The notes under the pieces: generated by a model
Databases searched by the model: none
Told to the model about the DNA's origin: nothing
The model's input: the letters and a program-made list of their open reading frames with translations, nothing else
NCBI RefSeq assembly: GCF_024734895.1
Contig: NZ_CP091430.1
Coordinates: 6,342,501 to 6,406,500, forward strand
Origin: Paenibacillus spongiae
Lineage (GTDB): Bacteria > Bacillota > Bacilli > Paenibacillales > Paenibacillaceae
Length of the DNA stretch: 64,000 bases
Direction of reading: 5' to 3'
Part shown: positions 34,952 to 44,830 of the stretch, piece by piece
Numbering within the stretch: the stretch's first letter is position 1
Layout of the letters: every line of letters begins with the position of its first letter
Position numbers and translations under genes: made by a program

Positions 34952-36340
34952 TTACTTCTTCTTGGACTCGGATTGGGCCATCGCATCCTTGATTTTCACT
35001 TGCGATTCTTCCTCGACCTTACGCAGAAATTCCGGTACGTTCATGTCGGACTCGGTGAATACCTTCATATCCAGCTGGACAAACCTGTCCCAATAGCTGC
35101 TTCGGGCCGGAGGCTCCGCAAGCTTGTTTTTCGTGAACGCACCGATGTTCTTCCCGTTGAACCGTACACGCTCGGAGCCGAAGCTTTTGTTGATTTCCTT
35201 GTCCGCCAGGACGGAAGGCGTGCCCGATTTCGACAGCCCGATCTGGTACTCGGGCGATACGCTCTCGATCAAGAACTGCAGCGCGGCTTCCTTGTTCTCG
35301 CTGAAATTATTGATGGCCCACGGATGGATACCGACCGGAACCGTTGACGTATTCGGCAAATCAGGCCAGGACGGAAGCGGAACGATATCCATCTGCTTCT
35401 GATATTCGGCGGCTTCCTCTTCCGTTTCGCCTCCGAACCAGGCTAATAATCCATGCCAGTTGACGCTCATGGCGACGGTTTTATCCTGGAACGATCCTGT
35501 TGCCTCCGGATCGTTAATTCCCGGAATTTCATAATATTTCTTCATGAGTTCCATGTATTTCGTGATTTTGGAATCCTTCGTCAGCAGCACTTCCCCCGAT
35601 TCCGGATCGGTCAGATTGACCGACAGCTGCAGCAGGGGAGCGGAGACGCCGAATTCCAGGCCGCGATACTTGACGCCGTCCCGCTCAGCCGTCAGCTTCT
35701 TCGCCAGATCGAGAACCTCGTCCCAGGTCATATCTTCCTGCGGATAATCCACGCCGAATTTATCGAATAATTCCTTATTGTAATGCAATCCGATATATCC
35801 AATTTCCTGCGGCATCCCGACCAGTCTGCCCTCCGAGTCCCGCGAGCGGATTTCCGCGATTGCCGCCGGATCGATCGTATTGAGATCGAAGCCATACACC
35901 TCCAGCATCTCTTCCAGCGGGAACACCATGTCCAGATCCTCGAGCGGCTTCTGACCGGTATAGGCAAGCAGCACATCCGGAACGACCTGTGCCGCGAACA
36001 ATTCCTGCATCTTCTCGGGCGTACCATCCCAGTCCACGTGCTCTAGAGTGATATGGGGCTGCTTTTCCTGAACATAGTCGCCGATCCGCTGCATAAAGCC
36101 GTCTTTGCCCCAGGGAGTCGCTACCTTAAGGGTTACCGGTTTATTCGCGAACTCCTTGAACGTCTTAGCCGGCGGGTCCGCTTTCTCTTCCTCCGATCCG
36201 GTTGAGGACGAGTTTGTTGGAGTGTTCGAAGAAGACGAATTTGGCGATTCCCCGTTATTGGATGAACAGGCTGAAACGATCAATGCCATGACCACAAACA
36301 TCATCATGACCACTGCCAAACCTTTTGCGCGTTTTCTCAT
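34952..36340 (-). CDS. Sugar-binding lipoprotein of an ABC importer
   Basis: This 462-residue lipoprotein has a signal ending LIVSACSSN (Cys25), a Ser/Asn/Pro-rich linker and a family-1 solute-binding fold (VTLKVATPWGKDGFMQRIGD, PLPSWPDLPNTSTVPVGIHPWAIN). It is the second binding protein of the locus and pairs with the permeases encoded at 36560-38412. It lies 69 bp upstream of the fucosidase gene and 220 bp after the permease, separated from the latter by a tandem 41-bp hairpin repeat. Confidence 0.9.
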   Translation of the reverse strand: MRKRAKGLAVVMMMFVVMALIVSACSSNNGESPNSSSSNTPTNSSSTGSEEEKADPPAKTFKEFANKPVTLKVATPWGKDGFMQRIGDYVQEKQPHITLEHVDWDGTPEKMQELFAAQVVPDVLLAYTGQKPLEDLDMVFPLEEMLEVYGFDLNTIDPAAIAEIRSRDSEGRLVGMPQEIGYIGLHYNKELFDKFGVDYPQEDMTWDEVLDLAKKLTAERDGVKYRGLEFGVSAPLLQLSVNLTDPESGEVLLTKDSKITKYMELMKKYYEIPGINDPEATGSFQDKTVAMSVNWHGLLAWFGGETEEEAAEYQKQMDIVPLPSWPDLPNTSTVPVGIHPWAINNFSENKEAALQFLIESVSPEYQIGLSKSGTPSVLADKEINKSFGSERVRFNGKNIGAFTKNKLAEPPARSSYWDRFVQLDMKVFTESDMNVPEFLRKVEEESQVKIKDAMAQSESKKK

Positions 36341-36442
36341 GAAATGACTCCTCCTTGAATTTGGTTTTTATTCCCTTCCCCTTCATGATTCATGTCTAAA
36401 GCCAGAGAATCCCCCCCTTCGCGATTCCAACCGCAGGAACCG

Positions 36443-36529
36443 AGTGTTACAATCGAGAATTCAGATTGTCACTTGTCGGCAAACCGCAAGTGTTACAATC
36501 GAGAATTCAGATTGTCGCTTGTCGGCAAA
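36443..36529. repeat. Two tandem 41-bp repeats, each a hairpin
   Basis: Copies lie at 36443-36483 and 36489-36529 and differ at one base (A/G). Each contains ACAATC and GATTGT arms around gagaattca, extended by AGTG/CACT. They sit between the permease stop and the binding-protein start, an operon-internal position where hairpins often stabilise mRNA or adjust expression of the binding protein. Confidence 0.85.
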
Positions 36530-36559
36530 GTCTACTTATATGAAGCGAATGCGGTTGTT

Positions 36560-37531
36560 CTATTCCACCAATCCCGTTCGTTCCACGCTCTCCACGAAAT
36601 ACCGCTGCGCAAACAGATAGATTAAGAGCGGAGGTAGAATCGTCAGGAAGCTGGCCGCCATCTTGATCGGCTCCGCCACGTATTCCGGGAAGCCTCCTGA
36701 GTCGATGAAGGCGTCCAGGGAGGTGCCCATCCGCGACATCTGCGTCGCCAGCGGCACATCCTCTGCGCTTGCCAGAAACATTCTCGGCATATAGGTGTCG
36801 TTCCACGTCCATACGAAGGAGAATAGAAAGACGACTAGAATGGCCGGCTTCGCCAAGGGCAGCATCACCTTCACATAGAACTTGATGGCCGTGGCGCCGT
36901 CGATTTTGGCCGCTTCCTCCAGCTCCTTCGGCTGCGTCATGAAAAACTGTCTGAAGATGAATACGAAGAGCGCGCCCTTCACGCCAAAGCCGAATACGGC
37001 CGGCAAAATCAAGGTGAACAGGCTGCCATCCAAGCCGATTTCCCTGAAAAACAAGATCGTCGGCAGTACGATGACCTGCGGAGGAATAATAAACGACAGC
37101 AGCAGCAGGAAGAACGCCACCTTCTTGAACGGCACTTGAAGCCGTGCCAGCGCATATCCCGCCAGACCGCAGGAAATACAATGAAGGACCGAGGCGGATA
37201 AGGCAATCGCAATGCTGATGGCCAGCGACTTGGGATATTGAAGAATATTCCACGCCGACGACAGATGGCCGAAATAGAGCGAGGACGGAATCCACGTCAC
37301 CGTCGGATCGATCAGATCCTTGGCGTTCATGAGCATTCGGACGGCCATCTGGATGATCGGGTTCAAGTATATGTAAGAGGTGGATACGAGGATCAGATAA
37401 AGCAGCAATTTAAAGATGAGACCTTTATCCACCTCTTTGCCCAGAATGAAATAACGTACGGACCGGAGGCTATGCCTGAACGCAAACTTATTTTTCTTTG
37501 CTTTCGGTACAATGATTTTCACGACGCTCAT
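36560..37531 (-). CDS. Carbohydrate ABC transporter permease, MalG type
   Basis: This 323-residue membrane protein has six hydrophobic segments and an EAA loop near 230 (KELEEAAKIDGATAIKFYVK). The ATG at 37531 follows AGGAGGGGG; an in-frame ATG at 37555 overlaps the upstream permease and lacks a site. It is coupled to the MalF-type permease 20 bp upstream. It completes the second importer of the locus. Confidence 0.9.
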   Translation of the reverse strand: MSVVKIIVPKAKKNKFAFRHSLRSVRYFILGKEVDKGLIFKLLLYLILVSTSYIYLNPIIQMAVRMLMNAKDLIDPTVTWIPSSLYFGHLSSAWNILQYPKSLAISIAIALSASVLHCISCGLAGYALARLQVPFKKVAFFLLLLSFIIPPQVIVLPTILFFREIGLDGSLFTLILPAVFGFGVKGALFVFIFRQFFMTQPKELEEAAKIDGATAIKFYVKVMLPLAKPAILVVFLFSFVWTWNDTYMPRMFLASAEDVPLATQMSRMGTSLDAFIDSGGFPEYVAEPIKMAASFLTILPPLLIYLFAQRYFVESVERTGLVE

Positions 37532-37551
37532 GCTTGTACACCCCCTCCTAT

Positions 37552-38412
37552 TCACATTCTCTGTTGTCTGTTCACTCTGCTGTAGATGAGCAGAACGCAG
37601 ACGAGGAACACGAGAACGATGACGAAATAAATCCAGGCCAGCGCGCTGCTGTACCCGTAGTTGCCGGTGCCGATCATCGTGATGATGGGATTGGACGGGA
37701 ACGTAAACATATCGACAACGGTGTACATGACATTAAGCAGGATGAAGGGCGACATGGCCGGCAGCGTAATCTTCCAGAACACTTCCCATGGCGAAGCCCC
37801 GTCGATTCGGGCCGATTCGTATGCGGTGGCGGGAATTGTCTGTCTTCCGGCCAGGAACACCAGAATTTGCACGCCTGAATACCACAGCACCAGCACGAAA
37901 TTTTCGAGAACGGCAAGCACCGGTTTGCCCCATGGCGTTCCCCCGATATACGCATCCATAAACCCGCCGACCAGCTCGCCGTTCATGAAGCCGAGCCCGC
38001 TCTCGCCCTGATCCATAAATTGCTGCAGAACGGCCCCTGTGGAGAATATGACGGGAAGAAAGAAGATCGCCCGGAACAAAAAGCGCCCCTTCAGCCTCTG
38101 ATTGAGAAAAATCGCGATAAGCAGGGAAAAAATAACGATAACCGGAATCATGATGACGACTTCCTGAAAATATGGAATCAGTTGATCGTAAAATTCAGCG
38201 CTCCCCATTAAGATCGACTTGTAATACTGGATGCCCGCCCAATCGTATTTCATCCCGGTCGGAAGCACCTTCACGTTGTTGAAGCTCATATAGAGCGAGA
38301 ATACGAGCGGGAACGCCATGAAAATCATGAAGCCGAGCAGCCATGGGGCCATAAACAGCATGCCTTCCAATCGACTGTATCTCTTCGCGGTCATCAACCG
38401 TTTTTTAGCCAC
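37552..38412 (-). CDS. Carbohydrate ABC transporter permease, MalF type
   Basis: This 286-residue membrane protein has six hydrophobic segments and an EAA loop near 205 (YESARIDGASPWEVFWKITLP). It starts at a GTG at 38412 with a GGGGG site seven bases upstream, in place of the longer open frame. It follows the DUF5696 gene by 11 bp. Confidence 0.88.
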   Translation of the reverse strand: MAKKRLMTAKRYSRLEGMLFMAPWLLGFMIFMAFPLVFSLYMSFNNVKVLPTGMKYDWAGIQYYKSILMGSAEFYDQLIPYFQEVVIMIPVIVIFSLLIAIFLNQRLKGRFLFRAIFFLPVIFSTGAVLQQFMDQGESGLGFMNGELVGGFMDAYIGGTPWGKPVLAVLENFVLVLWYSGVQILVFLAGRQTIPATAYESARIDGASPWEVFWKITLPAMSPFILLNVMYTVVDMFTFPSNPIITMIGTGNYGYSSALAWIYFVIVLVFLVCVLLIYSRVNRQQRM

Positions 38413-38423
38413 TCTATTACCCC

Positions 38424-40778
38424 CTAGCTGACAACGGCAAAGTCTTTCGGCTTGACCGTCCATCCGTTCCCCTCATAGGGCTCGGCATTGTAATTGACAA
38501 CAATTCGTTTGCCGCCTGAATAAGTCGTTTCATAAACACCGTCCGCCAATGAACGGTGATCCGTAATAAATCGGTCCTGAACATCCCCCAATGCCTCATT
38601 AAACCGCTGATACTGCAAGACCATCTCCTGCAGCCAGTCCTTGTAGCCCGTGCTGTAAAATTGTCCGAGGGATCTCGTCTTCAGCAATTGCTGCGACGGT
38701 GCATGCGTGATGACGAATGAGGGAACGGCGCCATATTCGATTCCCTTCAAGAAGGTTGTTTCATAATCGTCACTGTCGTTTGCATAATTGGCGGAATAAG
38801 TGACAAGTCCGTGCAGAGCGATTTGCATGAACGGAACCTGCCGGTCGACGAACAGATCACCCGAGATATCGTCGTCCAGCCCTTGAATATGATTCACATA
38901 GGGCAGTGTGTATCCGTTGCCTTCAGCGACTTGAACATGGCCGAGCGTCTCTTTCGTCGTTTCGAGGATGAGCTGCTGGATCTGCTTCGTCTCTTCCCTG
39001 GTCGCGGTGTACTTCTCATTGAAGTCCGTATTGAGGAGGGCTCCTATTCCTTGACCGAACGCATATCCGTCAACATGCAGCGTTTGCGCCACTTTCAGGT
39101 CGTCCAGGATGACTTTCTCCGCAAACCGGGGGCTGACGAACGTTTTCTTGTCATCCCCTCCGCGTGAATTAAATTCCATAACCGCAGCCCCGATATCCCG
39201 CAAGCCATCCCTGCTTCTTCGAAATCCGTCTCTGCCCGTGTTGTTATAGGAATAGGAGGAGCCATCCAAGTAAACCCGGTAGCCCTTCGCATGGGCGAAA
39301 TCGGCGAACTGCTTCATTCCCTCATTTCCTCCAAGCTTGCTTGACAAGGGGAGGCTCCCGCCATACCGGCTATATCCGTTTCTCTGCCAGCCCAGATAAG
39401 TAATGGACATCCGGTCGATGCCGAGCGTGTTCAATTCCTGGACGATCTCTTCCGCTTGACGGGTCGTCGTAAGCGGCAAGTAGGAATCCTTCAGAAATCC
39501 GCGCTCGGAATCCGCACCGAGCAGATGCAGCTGCAGATCGATTTTGCCGTCTGCCGTTTGAAGCGGGAGCTTGCCGAGCTCATCGGTCAAATATTCTCTG
39601 TATCTGGCGGCCATCTGGGCATACTCGGCATCCTTCCGAGCGATCGGATAATAGCGGGTGGAACGGTCCGACGCGATTAAATCTTTGGTGAAGGACACGA
39701 ATCCGGTCGTTTTTTTCGTATTCGTGTACTGATAATATTTGAATCTGAAATTCTGTTCTGCCGTAATCCAATTGTATTGGCTGAAGGTCTTGGAAGGAGC
39801 CGCCACGATGTTGGCATATTCCGAACCGCCCGAGATGACGCCGATTATCGCCTGCTCCCCCGCCTTGATCCCGAAGACCGGCATTCGAACCGGATTCCGG
39901 ATGGAGAAGGAGCTGTTGGCGCTGTACGCCCAATCTGCGCCGTAGACCTGCTCGCTGTAATAATTATTCGTCCCTCCGCGCTCCTGTTTGAATTCGACGA
40001 TAGCGCCTGAACCGTCGGGCAGGAGCAAATAACCGTTCTCCTCTTCCGAGGTTTGCGCGCCCAAGAATGGATACAGCCGCACGGAAACCAGTCTGGCGCC
40101 CTTGTCCTTCTTCGCGGCCAATTCTTCCTCGGTGTAGGTCCGCTCGTCCTTTAGCCCGTCCTTCAGGATCCGGGTCTCCACATAATCGTCGCCCAGCCGC
40201 ACTTCAGCCGGAATCACAAAGCCCAAATCCGGAATTTCGTACTGGATCTTGAAGCCCCGGTCCGTCGCCTCGAAGCTGGAGACGATCCCCTTCTCATCCA
40301 AGAGATTGGATTCCTTCGCCAAATCCCGCCTGACATTGAACTCCACATAGCTGAACATGAGCGGCGACTGCAGGTTGGCTTTCCATTTTCCCTGGTTCTC
40401 GTTCTCGCGATACCCTTTCTCCTCCGGGTACGATTTCCATCTATGCCCCGTTCTCTTATCCGTCACGATAAAATGTCCGTTGGCCTCATCCGCTTCCAGC
40501 GTCAAATATTTGCTTTCCGCAATCGGTTTGTAACCCTGGCTCTTGGCCGCCTGGACGAGCCTGACAGCTGCCGGAGCTGCGGAAGCTCCGGATGCTTGCG
40601 TGTTCGGAGCGATGTCCGCCGACTGCCCGGCATCTGAAGCCCGTTCATGATTCTTCTCTTCCCCGTCCTGCTTGTTCAGTGAAGGCCAGGTGACCGCGAA
40701 GCTTGCCAGTGCCACGACGGCAACGATGGAAGCGGCAGCTGTCACGAGTCTTCGTCTGGAGAGCGTTAATCGCTTCAC
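38424..40778 (-). CDS. DUF5696 protein with N-terminal membrane anchor, TIM-barrel-like
   Basis: This 784-residue protein starts at a GTG overlapping the upstream TGA by 4 bp, with AGGAGGT in front. Residues 8-28 are a membrane anchor or signal. An Ala/Ser-rich linker (35-65) leads to a large extracellular region. The second half has segments such as GIDRMSITYLGWQRNGYSRYGG, FADFAHAKGYRVYLDGSSYSY and VDGYAFGQGIGALLN, which resemble strand ends of a glycoside-hydrolase-like TIM barrel. I recognise the family as DUF5696, of unknown function. In this operon it may act on or present the glycan outside the cell. Confidence 0.78.
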   Translation of the reverse strand: MKRLTLSRRRLVTAAASIVAVVALASFAVTWPSLNKQDGEEKNHERASDAGQSADIAPNTQASGASAAPAAVRLVQAAKSQGYKPIAESKYLTLEADEANGHFIVTDKRTGHRWKSYPEEKGYRENENQGKWKANLQSPLMFSYVEFNVRRDLAKESNLLDEKGIVSSFEATDRGFKIQYEIPDLGFVIPAEVRLGDDYVETRILKDGLKDERTYTEEELAAKKDKGARLVSVRLYPFLGAQTSEEENGYLLLPDGSGAIVEFKQERGGTNNYYSEQVYGADWAYSANSSFSIRNPVRMPVFGIKAGEQAIIGVISGGSEYANIVAAPSKTFSQYNWITAEQNFRFKYYQYTNTKKTTGFVSFTKDLIASDRSTRYYPIARKDAEYAQMAARYREYLTDELGKLPLQTADGKIDLQLHLLGADSERGFLKDSYLPLTTTRQAEEIVQELNTLGIDRMSITYLGWQRNGYSRYGGSLPLSSKLGGNEGMKQFADFAHAKGYRVYLDGSSYSYNNTGRDGFRRSRDGLRDIGAAVMEFNSRGGDDKKTFVSPRFAEKVILDDLKVAQTLHVDGYAFGQGIGALLNTDFNEKYTATREETKQIQQLILETTKETLGHVQVAEGNGYTLPYVNHIQGLDDDISGDLFVDRQVPFMQIALHGLVTYSANYANDSDDYETTFLKGIEYGAVPSFVITHAPSQQLLKTRSLGQFYSTGYKDWLQEMVLQYQRFNEALGDVQDRFITDHRSLADGVYETTYSGGKRIVVNYNAEPYEGNGWTVKPKDFAVVS

Positions 40779-42877
40779 TTCGTCACCTCCTGATAGATCG
40801 TATAGATGAAGCCGACAAGCTCGGAAGCGAGTCCGAATACGATGAAAATAAGCACCCATAGAATAACCATCGCAAGCAAGGTCAGCAGAATGTTGACGAC
40901 CGTTTCGCCGACGCTGTAGTTTTGCAACGATTGAATCTTCCAGAAGAAGAGCATCCCGCACCATGCTAAGGCGCCCCATTCGATGAATTGATAGATCGAG
41001 CCTTCGCTCAGCGTAAGCACATTGGAGACGAGCGCCAAGGGAAGACCGAGCAATACGAACGGGAACAGCGCGTAGGAGCTCCCTACGAATACGTCCTTGA
41101 AGCGGGCCTCGCCCTGTTGGATCGAACCGATCAAGTAGTTACAGACGACCCAGGACGTCCAGGAAACCAGAAATCCCGTCATAATGAAGCCGCCGTTAAT
41201 ATCGGCAGCCGGCTTGGGATTGAACGAGAAGCCGGTATAGTACGTTTTGACAAGCAGAACCGTCACTGTGGAGCCAAGCAGCAGGAACGCGCTTATGTAC
41301 CCCCCGCGGTTCAAGAAGCGGAGATCACTGAAGCCGTCGAGCGGATGCTTCAGAATGTAGAACGCATGCTTCAATTGACTGACCAGCGTCTGCCGCAGCC
41401 ATCCCCACCGCAGGCCGTATAGAAGGGAAACCTTATACTTGCGCTGCAGTCTCGCTGCGATAAGGAATACGGCGAGCGACAGAAGCATGCTGTTAGCGAT
41501 CAATGGAAAATGCTTCTGAAACCATATCAAGCGAAGCTGCCAATAACTGTCCGAGTACCCTTGTCCATGTCTGGCAAGCTTATATAAGCCTATGGCCTGT
41601 TCGTAATCACCCTCGTTGAACGCTGCTTGCGCCATCCCGTAATAAGCGGGCGAGAAGAGCGCGTTCAGCTTAATCACCTCTTCCCAATAGGATTCGCTCT
41701 CCTTGTACTTGCCGCCTTGCGACAGCATGAACGCCTGATGGATGGCGGATCCGAGCGGTGTCGGCTTCAATTTCTGCACCAGATTGAGCGCATCATCCAG
41801 AATAAACAGCTCATTGCGCGAGTTCGTCGCGACGGCAACCGGACTTTGATTCAGTCCGGCAATCGCGGCCTGCGAAGACGGGCTTTTCCAGAAAAACTGC
41901 AGCTTTCCGCTGGCGTCGTATTGCGATACTACATTCAAGCTTTTGTCGATTACCGTCATGTTGCCATCGGCATCGACCGACAGATCGGTCAACTGTACGA
42001 CTTTGTCACGTTCTTCCGGCGACATGACGACTTTCTCGCCGAAGCTCAATTCCTTCCATACATTCTCGCTGCGGACATTCAGCTTCTTCACTTGTTCCTT
42101 GGATGAACCGGATACCGTATAGATGAAGCCCTGCCGGTCGATTTCGATATTGCGGATAATGGGGGGCAGCAGCCTTACCTGCCGGCTGAGCTGCTCCTTG
42201 GTATACAGAAGCTTCCGAATGACATCCATCGCTTTCACTTCCGTCGCATTTGCGCCGAAAAATCCGAAAAACTCGCCTTCAGGTTCGAACTGTACGACGC
42301 CTTGATAACTCCCTTTGGAGACGACATACACGAACCCTCTGCCGTCGACGACCATGTTCGTCGGTTCGTAAATAAAGGTCTCGTTGATCAAACTGGACTG
42401 AGGACGCGCGTACTCTTGCAGAAGCTTCAGCTGTTTGTCCAGTCTGACGACGCGCTTATTCCCCGTGTCGGCAATATAGATATCGCCGTTCTCCGCTGCA
42501 AAGACGCCCTGAGGCCTCTTGAGCGGACTTTCCGGCAATGTGATTTCCCGCAAGAACACCCCATCCGCATCGAACTGAACGATCCGGTCGTTATCCGTAT
42601 CCGCGATGTACAACCGATCGCTGCCATCGATAAAGAGGTCCTGCGGCTTCTTCAGTGGCGAATAGACAAGCTCGCCCTTGCCGTTGTCGATATAGATGTC
42701 CTTTGCGACGACTCCGGCCGGCGTATAAGCGGGGCGCGTAGGGATGCTGTGGCCCTCGCTATCCTCGAAGAAGGTCCGGTACGGCACTTCCGCCCCCGCC
42801 TTCACCGGTCCGATTGCAAGCGAAAGCAAGCAAACGAGTCCCATTCCGATCATCCATTTGCTTAGAGTCTGTTTCAT
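40775..42877 (-). CDS. NHL-repeat protein with TPR-like segment and Yip1-like membrane domain
   Basis: This 700-residue protein has a signal peptide (1-29), then NHL repeats forming a beta-propeller (about 65-340; KKPQDLFIDGSDRLYIADTDNDRIVQF, KRPQGVFAAENGDIYIADTGNKRVVRL, shown in part). A TPR-like stretch (about 385-440: YYGMAQAAFNEGDYEQAIGLYK) precedes a hydrophobic C-terminus with about six membrane segments, like YIP1-family proteins. The propeller probably faces outside and binds proteins or glycans. It lies between the two transporter halves and is coupled to DUF5696 by a GTGA overlap. Role unknown. Confidence 0.78.
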   Translation of the reverse strand: MKQTLSKWMIGMGLVCLLSLAIGPVKAGAEVPYRTFFEDSEGHSIPTRPAYTPAGVVAKDIYIDNGKGELVYSPLKKPQDLFIDGSDRLYIADTDNDRIVQFDADGVFLREITLPESPLKRPQGVFAAENGDIYIADTGNKRVVRLDKQLKLLQEYARPQSSLINETFIYEPTNMVVDGRGFVYVVSKGSYQGVVQFEPEGEFFGFFGANATEVKAMDVIRKLLYTKEQLSRQVRLLPPIIRNIEIDRQGFIYTVSGSSKEQVKKLNVRSENVWKELSFGEKVVMSPEERDKVVQLTDLSVDADGNMTVIDKSLNVVSQYDASGKLQFFWKSPSSQAAIAGLNQSPVAVATNSRNELFILDDALNLVQKLKPTPLGSAIHQAFMLSQGGKYKESESYWEEVIKLNALFSPAYYGMAQAAFNEGDYEQAIGLYKLARHGQGYSDSYWQLRLIWFQKHFPLIANSMLLSLAVFLIAARLQRKYKVSLLYGLRWGWLRQTLVSQLKHAFYILKHPLDGFSDLRFLNRGGYISAFLLLGSTVTVLLVKTYYTGFSFNPKPAADINGGFIMTGFLVSWTSWVVCNYLIGSIQQGEARFKDVFVGSSYALFPFVLLGLPLALVSNVLTLSEGSIYQFIEWGALAWCGMLFFWKIQSLQNYSVGETVVNILLTLLAMVILWVLIFIVFGLASELVGFIYTIYQEVTK

Positions 42878-42932
42878 CGTTCGTTCCTCCGTTATTCCGC
42901 TGCTTAAGCGCTCGCTCGAATCCTTCCTCCGT

Positions 42933-43847
42933 TTACTTGATTCCCGAATGAGCCATCGTGGCGATGACTTTCCGCTGGGACAGCAGGAAGATGATGAGCG
43001 AAGGCAAGAACATGATTAACGCTCCGGCCGCTGCCGCTCCTTGCCTGGCCACCGAGTTCGCCAGGTTGGACGTCAGCGTCCCCATATAGAAGGGAAGCGT
43101 CTTCATGGAATCGTCCTGCATAAACAACGTTGACGTCTCCGCGTTCCCCCACGCGTTCTGAAACGCCAGAATCGTGATCGTCGCGATCGCAGGCGTTACC
43201 ATCGGAACGACGATCCGCATGAATATGCCGAACTCGGTCGTACCGTCGATCTTAGCCGCTTCGATCATTTCATTCGGCACTTGATCGATAAACTGTTTAA
43301 TGAGAAAGACACCAACCGGCATCGCGATCATCGGCAGGACGTGACCCAAGTAGCTGTTCATGATACCCAGACTTTGCACGATGACATATCTCGGAATCGC
43401 GATCGTCTCCGGTGCGAACAAGAGCGAGGCGATAATCGAGCCGAAAATGAGTTTCGAGCCGGGGAACCGGTGCTTCGATAACGCATAGGCGCACAAGGCC
43501 CCGGTCACCACCATGCCGACCGTAGCCAGGAAGGTGACGATGATACTATTGAGCATATACCGCGATGCGGGTACGACCGTGCTCTCCGTTAGCGAGAGCA
43601 GCTCGATGAAGTTCTGGAACGTCGCATTGCGCACGATAAAGGTCGGCGGGAACTGGAACAATTCGTGCAGCGGCTTGAACGCATGGTTAAACACATATAC
43701 GATCGGCAGCAGCATGAAGACGGACAGAAGCGCCAGAAACAAGACGATGAGCTGCTGCGTGCGGTCGAACCTCTTAACCGCGAGCCCCCAGTCTTTCCAT
43801 CCCCAATAGAGACGGCGAAGCCATTTAGGGTTGATTTCGTGCATCAT
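42933..43847 (-). CDS. Carbohydrate ABC transporter permease, MalG type
   Basis: This 304-residue membrane protein has six hydrophobic segments and an EAA loop near 205 (NEMIEAAKIDGTTEFGIFMR). Its ATG at 43847 overlaps the TGA of the preceding permease (ATGA) with GGAGGGGG upstream. It belongs to the first importer of the locus, with the 996-residue binding protein. Confidence 0.9.
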   Translation of the reverse strand: MMHEINPKWLRRLYWGWKDWGLAVKRFDRTQQLIVLFLALLSVFMLLPIVYVFNHAFKPLHELFQFPPTFIVRNATFQNFIELLSLTESTVVPASRYMLNSIIVTFLATVGMVVTGALCAYALSKHRFPGSKLIFGSIIASLLFAPETIAIPRYVIVQSLGIMNSYLGHVLPMIAMPVGVFLIKQFIDQVPNEMIEAAKIDGTTEFGIFMRIVVPMVTPAIATITILAFQNAWGNAETSTLFMQDDSMKTLPFYMGTLTSNLANSVARQGAAAAGALIMFLPSLIIFLLSQRKVIATMAHSGIK

Positions 43848-44830
43848 TCCCCCTCCTTGGGAGCGAATAAGTAGCCGAACATCCGGCTCAATAGATAGCA
43901 TACGCCCAGCAGCACGACCGATATGGCGCTTGCATAGCCCAGCTCGTAACGGATAAATCCGTAGTCGTCGATATGATTAATCATCAGCTGTCCGGCATAA
44001 TTGGGCGTCGGGTTGCTGCCCGACAGCTGCGTGCCGATCGCGCCCGATTTGAGCGTATACACGATCGACATAATGGCGGCGAACATGAGCTGCGGCTTCA
44101 TCAGAGGCACGGTAATATACCAGATTTCCTGCAGCCTACTTGATATGCCGTCAATTCTACCGGCCTCGTACAGCTGCTTGTCGACGTTCAATATGCCGGC
44201 CAGGATGGCCAGAAATCCGATTCCCATGCTGGCCCAGACCGAAACGATAATCATAATATTCATCAGAATTTCGCTATGCTGGACGAAGAGCACCGGTTTC
44301 TCGATGATCCCCCACTTGAGCAGGAAGCTGTTCAAGTAGCCGGTACGGTCCCCGGTAAACATAACCTGCCATACAACGGTCATCGCGATCCCCGCCGTTA
44401 GGGACGGCGCATAGATGGCGAGGGCGAATATCGTTCGGAGCGTAGTGGGAAGCTGCGCAATCAACCATGCCAGGAAGAATGCGCAAACATAGCCGAGCGG
44501 ACCGACGAACAAGGCGAATTTGAAGGAATTGGGCACGACATGCTGCAGAAAAATGATGTCTTGCGAGAACAGGTTCTGATAATTCTTCCACCCGACCCAT
44601 GTCGGAAACTGAACGGCATTGAAGTAAGTGAAGCTGAGCAGAATGCCGGCTATGATCGGAATAAGGATAAACAGCAGAAACATGATATAGAACGGAGCGA
44701 CGAACAAGTAGGACTGCCGGTGTTTCCAAATATCCTTGACCAGGTTCGTTATTTTGAGCATTAGTCTGCTTCCAATTCCGGCGGAAGCTCCCATCTGTCG
44801 GCGGGAACGGATCTGCAACTCATTCGACAT
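43844..44830 (-). CDS. Carbohydrate ABC transporter permease, MalF type
   Basis: This 328-residue membrane protein has a polar 50-residue N-terminus, six hydrophobic segments and an EAA loop near 240 (KQLYEAGRIDGISSRLQEIW). The ATG at 44830 lies behind AAAGGAG and overlaps the end of the binding-protein gene by 11 bp, so translation is coupled. Confidence 0.9.
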   Translation of the reverse strand: MSNELQIRSRRQMGASAGIGSRLMLKITNLVKDIWKHRQSYLFVAPFYIMFLLFILIPIIAGILLSFTYFNAVQFPTWVGWKNYQNLFSQDIIFLQHVVPNSFKFALFVGPLGYVCAFFLAWLIAQLPTTLRTIFALAIYAPSLTAGIAMTVVWQVMFTGDRTGYLNSFLLKWGIIEKPVLFVQHSEILMNIMIIVSVWASMGIGFLAILAGILNVDKQLYEAGRIDGISSRLQEIWYITVPLMKPQLMFAAIMSIVYTLKSGAIGTQLSGSNPTPNYAGQLMINHIDDYGFIRYELGYASAISVVLLGVCYLLSRMFGYLFAPKEGE

